From NCBI RefSeq assembly GCF_000718015.1, contig NZ_JODY01000025.1:1-64000 (forward strand): a stretch of 64,000 nt of DNA, in the 5' to 3' direction. Numbering within the stretch: the stretch's first letter is position 1; every line of letters begins with the position of its first letter. The notes under the pieces are model-generated. The model ran no database searches. It was given only the letters and a program-made list of their open reading frames with translations, and was not told where the DNA came from. This document shows, one piece after another, positions 45,482-53,051 of this stretch. This stretch comes from Streptomyces catenulae. Its GTDB lineage: Bacteria > Actinomycetota > Actinomycetes > Streptomycetales > Streptomycetaceae. The translations under genes and the position numbers were made by a program.

Positions 45482-46365
45482 CCCGAATCGTCCTGGTTCA
45501 CGGCATAGCCCAGCAGTTCAAGGGCCCGGAAACACTGCTTGCCGACTGGTACCCGGCACTCAGCGACGGTGTGAGCCTGGCATCGGATACGCGGATCGCA
45601 CGGCATCAGGTCTCCATGGCCTTTTACGGCGACCTTTTCCGTCCTGCTGGACATCGAGGAATCGGAATGCCCGACCTGGACGCCTCTGATGTCCAGGACG
45701 ACATCGAACGCGAGCTGCTGCTGCAGTGGTGGAAATTCACAGCCGCACGGGAGCCATCGGTACCGAGCCCGGAAGCTCCGGCACGGTTACGCACGCCGAA
45801 CACGGTCCAGCGCGCCCTGAACGCACTCAGCCACTCCGTCTTCTTCGCAGGACTCAGCGAGCGCATGCTGATCTTCAGCGCCAGGCAGGTACGCAGTTAC
45901 TTCACCGACCCTGGGATGCGTACCGCGGTCCAACGCCGACTGGTCGCTCGCGTGACGCCGGAGACACGCGTGATCGTTGCTCACTCGCTCGGCACTGTCG
46001 TGGCCTATGAAGCCCTGTGTGCTCATCCGCAGTGGCGCGACGTGGCACTGGTGACTCTGGGCTCTCCGCTGGCCGTCCGCAACCTGGTCTTCGACCGGCT
46101 CATCCCCCGTCCGGCCCGCGGCAACGCCCGCTGGCCGGCCCCTGTCACACGGTGGACCAACGTCTCGGACGAGGGCGACGCCGTCTGTTCGGTGAAGTCC
46201 CTCTCACCTAGATTCGGCGACCGTATCAGCGACTTCTTCGTCCATAACGGCGCCGCAGCGCACGACGTCCGTCCCTATCTCTCCGCCCGCGAAACCGGCC
46301 AGGCGATCGCCGATGCGCTGACGCCGGACCATCAGGAGCCCAGCACAGGGCAGGGTGACCGGTAG
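45478..46365 (+). CDS. Alpha/beta hydrolase coupled to the caspase-NTPase gene
   Basis: A 295-residue serine hydrolase-like protein: oxyanion segment VTRIVLVHGIAQ, nucleophile elbow VIVAHSLGTVVAYEA (S170), candidate acid in SDEGDAV (D234) and His in AAAHDVRPYL (H262). The fold is lipase/PGAP1-like. As the second cistron of the caspase-WD40 gene (4-nt overlap, GGGCAGGAG before the GTG) it may be a lipid- or ester-cleaving effector, or a substrate activated by the caspase (inference). Codon 104 is TTA (45787-45789). Confidence 0.88.
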   Translation: MTRIVLVHGIAQQFKGPETLLADWYPALSDGVSLASDTRIARHQVSMAFYGDLFRPAGHRGIGMPDLDASDVQDDIERELLLQWWKFTAAREPSVPSPEAPARLRTPNTVQRALNALSHSVFFAGLSERMLIFSARQVRSYFTDPGMRTAVQRRLVARVTPETRVIVAHSLGTVVAYEALCAHPQWRDVALVTLGSPLAVRNLVFDRLIPRPARGNARWPAPVTRWTNVSDEGDAVCSVKSLSPRFGDRISDFFVHNGAAAHDVRPYLSARETGQAIADALTPDHQEPSTGQGDR

Positions 46366-47465
46366 ACGAGCTGCGGCAGGTGCCACCCTTCCGGCACCCG
46401 CCACGCCATGGAGCCGCCCCGCCCATGAGCACACTCACGCCCTCCACCATTCGACGTTACGACCTTCGAGGGCAGCGCCTTGTTCAACTCGGCGAACTTT
46501 GGAAAACCGCAGGTGAGAAGGGTCATGCTGACGGGTTCATGGGGTGTTTTGCTTGCCGCGTGTGCAGCGGATTCGCTGCTTGGGCTCTCGGTGAGGCCGT
46601 AGCCCCGCCAACCGCCCTACGGGCAAAGGTTTCTGGAGCAGCGCTCGGTGAGGCCGTCGCCCACGGATCCCGGTGAAGAGATGTGCGCGCGTCATGGGCA
46701 CAGGGCGCAAGCGCACGGATCAGTGGATACCGCCTACATCACCTCCTGGCCGATGACGTCGCTCCTACTGATCAAATTCGGCTAATTTCTATGCCTTGGA
46801 CTACTTGATCTGATCAAAATTCGAAAAATGATCAGATCGTCCTGAAGAGGCACAAGGCCAACGTCGAGGTCAACGTCCAGGCCCATGCCGACCGCTACCG
46901 GCCCACCGGCCCGTCCGGCTGCCGTACCCCGCGGAACAGGGCGGGGATCCACGGGAGCGTCGGTGGCTTGAACGGTCGGTGGGGGGTGCGTAGACGTTGA
47001 GGATCACAAAGCAGGGGGGTGGCGCAACCGTTGTCCCTTCTGTCTTGTCTGCCAGGTTGACGACTGGCGAGGGTGCTCCAGGGGGCGGGGGATGGACGGT
47101 GCGGCAGCGGTGGTGGGGCCGAGCGGGGGTGGCGAGAGCGCGCCGCTCGGCTGCCTTCGCGGGCTGGTCCGGCCGTCGGCCGGAGTGCTCGCCGTTGTCA
47201 CCGCCCGCCTGGTCTCCGGGGTCGGCATCGTGCCGGTGCCGGTGAGCCGGGTTCAGTTGAAGGACTCTCCATTTCGGCGGCAGCGCGCGGGGCGCGCACG
47301 CCACGGTGAACAGGATCGGAAGAACCAGCATGCTGCACATGCACATCGATACCGGCGGCCTGACACGGCAGCACCGGGGGCCAGGGAACGTCGGGTTGGC
47401 GTCCTCCGACGGCGCGGACCTTCCCGATCGTGCAGCGCACCGTCGGTCCTCGCAGTGGCGTCCGC
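46366..47465. other. Gene-poor 1.1-kb stretch of the island
   Basis: No convincing gene on either strand. Contents: a 14-bp direct repeat CTCGGTGAGGCCGT at 46587 and 46644; an A+T-rich section (about 46730-46850) unusual for this genome; then G+C-rich sequence with no recognisable domain in any frame. It looks like decayed or regulatory mobile DNA. Confidence 0.5.
46768..46838. repeat. A+T-rich inverted and direct repeats
   Basis: GATCTGATCA (46807-46816) and TGATCAGATC (46829-46838) form a perfect 10-bp inverted repeat with a 12-nt spacer. CTGATCAAATTCG (46768-46780) recurs as CTGATCAAAATTCG (46810-46823). This looks like a binding site array (initiator, excisionase or repressor) in foreign-looking DNA. 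Confidence 0.7.
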
Positions 47466-49061
47466 ATGGTGAGTGAGCAGCGGGTCCTGCCGGGGGCCCG
47501 GGATGACGGCGGGGTCGGTGGCGAGCGGGGCGGCGCGGCGGGGCTGGCGGGCGCCGCGGTGGTCGGGCCGGGGGACGGGGCCGGGCGCGGCGTGTGGGGG
47601 AAGTTCAGGGATGCGGTGCGGCAGGGGCGGGTGGCGCTCGTCCTCGGGCCGGTCGTCCTGTCGCTCGCGCTGGGGCTGTGGGGTATCACGCGGGAACACA
47701 GCATGTGGCGGGACGAGGCGGCGACGTGGCAGGCAGCGCATCGGTCGCTGGCCGAGATAGGGCACCTCGTCGGCCAGGTCGACATCGTCCATGGCCTCTA
47801 CTACGCGGTGATGCACGGGGTGTTCGCGCTCTTCGGCGACAGTCTGGTCACCCTGCGGCTGCCCTCCGTCCTCGCCACCGCCACCGCGTGCGGGCTGACG
47901 GCGCTCATCGGCGCCCGGCTTTCGGACCGCTGGGCCGGGATGGGCGCGGGGCTGGCCCTGGCGGTCACTCCGGCGATCCAGGAGTTCGCGCAGGAGGGCC
48001 GCTCGTACGCCCTGGTGCTCGCCTTCGTGGTGCTCGCCACCTGGCTGCTCGTCAGCGCCCTTGAGCGGCCGCGCGGTCGGCGGTGGGTCTGGTACGCGGT
48101 GGCCGTGCTGATCGCCGCGCTGCTCAACTGGTTCTCGCTGTTCGCGCTGGTCGCGCACGGTGTGACGGTGGCGTGTGCCCGCCCGGACCGGGCCCGGCGG
48201 GTCGGGTGGCTGCTGGCCGCCTCCGGGGCCGTCGCCGCGGCCCTGCCGCTGATCCTGGCCAGCCGGGCGCAGGCCTCGCAGGTCTCGTGGATCAAGCCGA
48301 TCGCCGGGTCGACGCTGCTCGGCGTGGTGATCACCGTGGCGATCGCGGCCCTCTGCTCGCTGCTGCCGCACGCCCGCATGCCGGGGAGCATGCGCGCGCC
48401 CGCGCCCCGGGTACGCGTGAACCTGGCCACCGTCGGACTCCCGCTCTGCGCGGTCCCCCAGGTCAGCCTGGTGTTGATCTCCCTGGTCAAACCGCTCTAC
48501 GTGGCGCGCTACGTGCTGTTCGGGTACGCGGGGCTCGCGCTTCTCATCGGCGCTCTCCTCGCCGTGCTCGCGGCGCGGCTGAGAACACCCGCCGCCGTAC
48601 TGCTCCCCGCGCTGCTCGCCGTGGCCGTCCTGGCGCTTCTCCCGTTCGAGCTTCGCGTCCGTACCGAGAAGAACCGTGTCGACGATGTGCTCACCGCGGC
48701 AGCCACGGTCGACCGGGTCCGCGGCGCCGCCGACGGCGTGCTCTACATACCGGCCGCGCGCCGGGACACCGCCCTCGTCTCACCGCAGATGTTCGCGGGG
48801 CTGCGGGACCTGGCGTTGGCCCGGGGGCCGGTGGAGTCGGGGACCCTGAAGGGCATAGAGGCCGGGCCGGGCGCCATAGAGCGCGCGATACTGGGCGCTC
48901 GGCGGATAGTGCTCGTCACCGATGCCGAGCCCCGCAAGGACGAGTCGCAGGCCGACCGCATCAAGCAACGCACCCTGGACGCCCACTTCGTACGCGCCAC
49001 GGACAGTGTCGAACGGGGCCGCCGGGTGAGCGTCTACGAACGGCGCGAGCCCGCCGGGTAG
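47466..49061 (+). CDS. GT-C type membrane glycosyltransferase (mannosyltransferase-like)
   Basis: A 531-residue protein with a 45-residue disordered N-terminus and about ten membrane spans. After the first span comes HSMWRDEAATWQAAHRS, the acidic loop motif of PMT/ArnT-like GT-C enzymes (WxDEA), followed by LRLPSVLATATACGLTALIG and FAQEGRSYALVLAFVVLATW, which are typical of the family. Such enzymes use polyprenyl-phosphate sugars to glycosylate proteins or wall polymers outside the membrane. The start is uncertain: ATG at 47466 has a weak ribosome binding site, and ATG at 47430 is also in frame. Confidence 0.8.
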   Translation: MVSEQRVLPGARDDGGVGGERGGAAGLAGAAVVGPGDGAGRGVWGKFRDAVRQGRVALVLGPVVLSLALGLWGITREHSMWRDEAATWQAAHRSLAEIGHLVGQVDIVHGLYYAVMHGVFALFGDSLVTLRLPSVLATATACGLTALIGARLSDRWAGMGAGLALAVTPAIQEFAQEGRSYALVLAFVVLATWLLVSALERPRGRRWVWYAVAVLIAALLNWFSLFALVAHGVTVACARPDRARRVGWLLAASGAVAAALPLILASRAQASQVSWIKPIAGSTLLGVVITVAIAALCSLLPHARMPGSMRAPAPRVRVNLATVGLPLCAVPQVSLVLISLVKPLYVARYVLFGYAGLALLIGALLAVLAARLRTPAAVLLPALLAVAVLALLPFELRVRTEKNRVDDVLTAAATVDRVRGAADGVLYIPAARRDTALVSPQMFAGLRDLALARGPVESGTLKGIEAGPGAIERAILGARRIVLVTDAEPRKDESQADRIKQRTLDAHFVRATDSVERGRRVSVYERREPAG

Positions 49062-49090
49062 GACACCGCACCCTGTCCTCTCTGTCCCTC

Positions 49091-49160
49091 GGGCTCCCCT
49101 CCCACGGCTACCGCCCGCGAACACCCCCTGAACTGTGGAGACACAGGTCAGGGGGTGTTG
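49091..49160. repeat. Diverged copy of the tRNA-Ser 3' end and its terminator
   Basis: 49091-49125 matches 39906-39940 (tRNA-Ser T-arm, acceptor and following bases) at 27 of 35 positions; the shared core is CCCAC-GCTACCGC and then AACACC. A hairpin follows directly (AACACCCCCTGAACTGTG / CACAGGTCAGGGGGTGTT), of the same design as the terminator after the tRNA. It also serves to end the glycosyltransferase transcript. Together the two copies bracket about 9.2 kb. Confidence 0.65.
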
Positions 49161-49884
49161 TGCTCGCGCTGCCCGCACAACGGAGTTCGCCGCCGCACGG
49201 GCCCCCGGCGCCACACCAGCCCCGGCGCCGCACGAGCCCCCGGCACGGCCCGCCGCGTACGGCGCGCCGCGCACCGTACCCCGCGCCCCGCGCCCCGCAC
49301 CCCACTTCCACCGATCGGTCCCCACAGAAGAGTCGGCCGGTCGATCGGTCGGTCGATGGGTCGATGGGTCGGCCGGTCAGTCAGTGGACGGAGCAATTTT
49401 CCATTCCCGGTAAGGAGAGTTAAAGGCGTAACGGGAGTTACGGGAGAGAACTCGAAAAGAGCGGTCCGGCAATTATTTGCGCAAACAGATCGGCGTGGGG
49501 GCGGCGGTATGCCTCGGTGAGGTTCTCTGCGGAAATTCCGCGGGGTGAAAGCTTCCTTCACGTAGTTCGCGCCACACCTGAAATGCGCGCCCCCGCGGGA
49601 GAGTTCAGAAGATCCATTGTGCCGTGCGGTCCGCGCTCACCTGCGCACGGCTTCCGTAAAAGATCTACGGGAATATGCCGCGCGACCTTCGCGCCTTCCG
49701 TCAACTCACCATATTGGGTGCCGATCGCACCTCCGGAGCTGGCCAGAATTTACGCCTCCTTCCGTTTGTACGGTTGATCAGGGTCGAGAAAGGCGCCTAC
49801 CTTCCTTCGGCGAGCGTTCCACCGCGCACCACTCTGCTCGTCGCACCCGTCCCGCATTCAGTAGTCGAACATCGGAGACTCTTC
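49161..49884. other. Long leader region before the alkyne cluster
   Basis: 724 bp without a convincing gene. Contents: simple GGTC-type repeats (about 49331-49385); then an A+T-richer section with CGTAAC-GGGA-GTTACG (49427-49442) and the palindrome TTTGCGCAAA (49476-49485), both operator-like; then GGAG at 49873 as the ribosome binding site of the halogenase. The halogenase frame is open back to 49675, but that extension looks non-coding. Confidence 0.5.
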
Positions 49885-50643
49885 GTGAGCGGAAACGGTC
49901 CTGCAACCGAGAACATCTGCGCCCCGCTGGAGGACAACGAGATCCGTCGGCTGTCGCACCACTACCACCGGTACGGCATCGTCACCGTGACCGATCTGAT
50001 CACCTCCCCCACGCGCCAAGCGGTGCGCGCCGAGGCGGAACGCCTCCTCGGCAAACACGCGGAGCGGCGCGATCTGCGCCTGAAGACCACCGGCCACACC
50101 CGCCGTTCGATGTCGGTGGTCCCCAGCGAGATGATCGCGGCCAACAGCGAGCTGGTGACCTCGATCTACGCCGACCCCGAGCTGCTGGGGCCCCTCGAAG
50201 CGATCTCCGGCGAGAAGCTGCACCCCTGCCCGAAGGCCGACGAGGAGTTCCTGATCACCCGCCAGGAACAGCGCGGTGACACGCACGGATGGCACTGGGG
50301 CGACTTCAGTTTCGCCCTGATCTGGGTGCTCCAGGCGCCGCCGATCGACGTCGGTGGCCTGCTGCAGTGCGTCCCGCACACGACGTGGGACAAGGAGTCG
50401 CCGAGGATCAACAACTTCCTCGCCGAGAACCCCATCAACACGTACCACTTCTCTTCGGGGGACGTGTACTTCCTCCGGACCGACACCACCCTGCACCGCA
50501 CGATCCCGCTGCGCGAGGACGCCACCCGCATCATCCTCAACATGACGTGGGCGGGCGGCCGCGACCTCAAGCAGGAGTTCGACGCGGATGACCGGTGGTG
50601 GGACGACGCCAACGTCTCGGCGGCGTCCGCCCTCAAGAAATGA
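49885..50643 (+). CDS. besD: BesD-like Fe(II)/2-oxoglutarate radical amino acid halogenase
   Basis: A 252-residue enzyme expected to chlorinate the C4 of free L-lysine using Fe(II), 2-oxoglutarate, O2 and chloride. The iron site reads H137-W-G139 with distal H204: Gly stands where hydroxylases have Asp/Glu, leaving room for chloride. Other residues known from BesD stand at the same numbers: R74, E120, H134, D140, N219, T221 and W239. This agreement fixes the start at GTG 49885 (GGAG upstream). It is first in an operon with BesC- and BesB-like genes. Confidence 0.93.
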   Translation: MSGNGPATENICAPLEDNEIRRLSHHYHRYGIVTVTDLITSPTRQAVRAEAERLLGKHAERRDLRLKTTGHTRRSMSVVPSEMIAANSELVTSIYADPELLGPLEAISGEKLHPCPKADEEFLITRQEQRGDTHGWHWGDFSFALIWVLQAPPIDVGGLLQCVPHTTWDKESPRINNFLAENPINTYHFSSGDVYFLRTDTTLHRTIPLREDATRIILNMTWAGGRDLKQEFDADDRWWDDANVSAASALKK

Positions 50644-50682
50644 CGTGCCCGAGGTCGGTTCCGTACACGGAAAGAGGTCACC

Positions 50683-51456
50683 ATGACTGAGCTGAACACC
50701 GCGGACTCCGCCGGCACGGCGGTTTGGGATCATTTCGACAACGTCGAACCGGGTATCCGCCGCCGTATCGCCGTCCAGGATCCGGCGATCAAGGAATACC
50801 TGGACGGCATGCTGGCCCGGATCGCCGCACACCGCGGCGTCGAGCACCCGTACCTGAACGCGTACCGCACCACTCGGCTCACGCCCGAGCAGGAACGCCT
50901 CATGTACAGCGAGTGCTACTACTTCTTCCGCCATCTCCCCTTCTACATCACGGGAATGGCGATCAAGACGCGGGACGAGATGATCCTCCGCGAGATCATC
51001 CTGAACGTGGCCGACGAGGTCGGCGGCGAGGTCACGCACTCCACCCTCTTCGGGAATTTCCTCGCCGGAATCGGCATCGAGAAGGAACACCTCGACGGTT
51101 ACGCGCCGTTGGAGGTCACCAAGCGGCTGAACGACGGAATCCGGGTTCTCTACACGGAATCGCCGATCCACACCTCGCTCGGCGCGCTGTACGCCGACGA
51201 GACCATGTCGTCCATCATGGTCTCGAAGATCAACGACGGTCTGGCCCATCAGGGCTACGGCAAGGAGCTGCGCCACTTCTGGCAGCTCCACATCGACGTC
51301 GAGGTCGGGCACAGCAACTCCGTCTTCAACGCCATCGCGCCCTACGTGGGGTCAGAGGCCACCCGGGCGGAGTTCGAGCAGGGCGCCTTCGCGTTCCTCC
51401 GGCTCGTGGAGGACTACTGGGACGGTGTGCAGCAGCTCGTGGGGCTCCAGGCATGA
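50683..51456 (+). CDS. besC: BesC-like haem-oxygenase-fold diiron oxidase
   Basis: A 257-residue helical protein (EHPYLNAYRTTRLTPEQERL, YYFFRHLPFYITGMAIK, DEVGGEVTHSTLFGNFL, HFWQLHIDVEVGHSN). In the characterised pathway BesC cleaves 4-chloro-lysine oxidatively to 4-chloro-allylglycine, releasing formaldehyde and ammonia. Its Glu/His residues in YSECYYFFRHL, NVADEVGGEVTH and LHIDVEVGH are the candidate iron ligands. It starts 39 bp after the halogenase and its stop overlaps the next start (ATGA). Confidence 0.92.
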   Translation: MTELNTADSAGTAVWDHFDNVEPGIRRRIAVQDPAIKEYLDGMLARIAAHRGVEHPYLNAYRTTRLTPEQERLMYSECYYFFRHLPFYITGMAIKTRDEMILREIILNVADEVGGEVTHSTLFGNFLAGIGIEKEHLDGYAPLEVTKRLNDGIRVLYTESPIHTSLGALYADETMSSIMVSKINDGLAHQGYGKELRHFWQLHIDVEVGHSNSVFNAIAPYVGSEATRAEFEQGAFAFLRLVEDYWDGVQQLVGLQA

Positions 51457-52991
51457 CGCTCGGTGCCCCCGAGGACATCGGGTCGGCCTGCGGCCTGCGG
51501 CACCTCGCCGCAGGCCGGCTCGTCCCCGGCTCCCGCCACTCCGTGTCCGTCTCGATCCCCGATGTCGCGTCGGTCATCGGCTTCGAATCGGGCGATGCGG
51601 ACACGCTGCGCCGCATCGCGTGGGGCTACCCGCGCTTCCGCACCCATCCGTACGTGACCCGGGTGGCGGGGCTCCTCGCCCAGGACGGCACCGGACCGGC
51701 CGACGGACTCCTCCTGACCCGCACGGCGCGTGCCGCGTACGCGGCGGCGGCGTACGCCGGACTCCACCCGGGTGCGGTCTTCACCGGTCGTGGTGTGCAC
51801 GGGGTGCGGCTCGCCGACGACGGTCCCTCGGCCGCGCGGGCCCGTACGTACGTCCAGCACACCGGCAGCCATCTCTCCTCGCGCGAGGCGGAGGACGTAC
51901 TGCTGGACGCCGGGCTGATCGAGGGGCGTCAGGCCGAAGCCGCGGAGGACGACGCGCCCGAGGAAACCGTCCGGTCCGTCCTCGCCGATGCCTACGGCGC
52001 CCGGGGCGTGGCGGACGTCTCGCTGCACAACAGCGGGATGAACGCGGTGGCGGCGACCGTCGCCGCGGTCACCGATGTCCAGCGCGAGCACGGTCGGCGC
52101 CGGTGGCTCCAGCTCGGCTGGATCTTCTTCGACACCATGAGCCTGTTGGAGAAGCGCCTCATCAACGTCGAACACACCACGGTCCCCGACCCGTTCGACC
52201 TGGCCGAGATCGCCCGGGTCGTCGAGGCGTCACCCGGGGAGTTCGCCGGCATCCTCACGGAGGTGCCGAGCAATCCGAGCCTGCGGACCCCGGACATCCC
52301 GGCGCTGCGGGAGATCGCGGACCGGGCGGGGTGCGCGCTGGTGGTCGACACGACCATCGCCACCCCCTACAACGTCGATGTGCTGCCCTACGCCGACGTG
52401 GTGTGCGAGAGCCTCACCAAGTACGCCACCGGATCGGCCGACGTCCTGATGGGCGCGGCCGTCGTCAACCCGGACTCGCCGCACGCGGCGGAGCTCCGCG
52501 CCGGGCTGCGGCGGCACGGCGACGTCCCCTATCACCGCGACACGGCACGGGTGGCCGCCCGCATCCGGGGCTACGCGGACCGGGTGGACCGGGTGAACGC
52601 CAACACCCTGGTCCTCGCCGAACGGCTCGTCCGCCACGACCGGGTGGTCCGGGACATCGACTGGGCCTACGGCACCCGCTCCGCGGGCAACTACCGGAAG
52701 ATCGCGCGGCGGCCGGACGCGCCCGGAGGGCTGCTCATGGTGGACCTCAAGGTGCCGCTGGAGCGGGTCTACGACCGGCTCGCGGTCGCCAAGGGGCCCA
52801 GTTTCGGGGCCGAGTTCACCATGGCGTCGCCGCAGGTCTTCATCGCCCACCACGATCTGCTCGCGACGCCCGAGGGCCGGGAGGTCCTGCGCGCCAGGGG
52901 GCTCCACCGGGACATGCTGCGGATCTCGGTCGGTACCGAGGAGCCGGAACGGATCGTGGAGACCTTCGAACGGGCCCTGCGTCCCGACTGA
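51453..52991 (+). CDS. besB: BesB-like PLP enzyme forming the terminal alkyne
   Basis: A 512-residue PLP-dependent enzyme of the cystathionine gamma-synthase family. The N-terminus is longer than in plain family members. VVDTTIATPYNVDVLPYADV and the PLP lysine in ESLTKYATGSADVLMGA are clear. BesB eliminates HCl from 4-chloro-allylglycine to give L-propargylglycine. The ATG overlaps the BesC-like stop, indicating tight coupling. A bidirectional hairpin separates it from the convergent ligase gene. Confidence 0.91.
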   Translation: MTLGAPEDIGSACGLRHLAAGRLVPGSRHSVSVSIPDVASVIGFESGDADTLRRIAWGYPRFRTHPYVTRVAGLLAQDGTGPADGLLLTRTARAAYAAAAYAGLHPGAVFTGRGVHGVRLADDGPSAARARTYVQHTGSHLSSREAEDVLLDAGLIEGRQAEAAEDDAPEETVRSVLADAYGARGVADVSLHNSGMNAVAATVAAVTDVQREHGRRRWLQLGWIFFDTMSLLEKRLINVEHTTVPDPFDLAEIARVVEASPGEFAGILTEVPSNPSLRTPDIPALREIADRAGCALVVDTTIATPYNVDVLPYADVVCESLTKYATGSADVLMGAAVVNPDSPHAAELRAGLRRHGDVPYHRDTARVAARIRGYADRVDRVNANTLVLAERLVRHDRVVRDIDWAYGTRSAGNYRKIARRPDAPGGLLMVDLKVPLERVYDRLAVAKGPSFGAEFTMASPQVFIAHHDLLATPEGREVLRARGLHRDMLRISVGTEEPERIVETFERALRPD

Positions 52992-53006
52992 GCGGGGGAA
53001 CGGTGT

Positions 53007-53034
53007 GGACTGCCCCGGTACGACGGGGCAGTCC
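53007..53034. terminator. Bidirectional terminator between besB- and besA-like genes
   Basis: Perfect 11-bp inverted repeat GGACTGCCCCG / CGGGGCAGTCC with a 6-nt loop, between the convergent stops. Confidence 0.85.
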
Positions 53035-53051
53035 CTCCGCCCGCGCGGGAC

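Noticed and set aside
46380..46676. 98-codon plus-strand frame in the gene-poor stretch
   Set aside because: No domain, no convincing ribosome binding site, and its end is made of a 14-bp direct repeat.
47253..48371. Minus-strand open frame opposite the glycosyltransferase
   Set aside because: Arg/Gln/Pro-rich shadow; the plus strand has membrane spans and the WRDEA motif.
39929..49160. Integrase or transposase of the tRNA-linked island
   Set aside because: No frame in this interval shows integrase, recombinase or transposase motifs.
49675..49884. Upstream in-frame extension of the halogenase
   Set aside because: With GTG 49885 as start the active-site residues fall exactly at BesD numbers, and the extension has non-coding composition.
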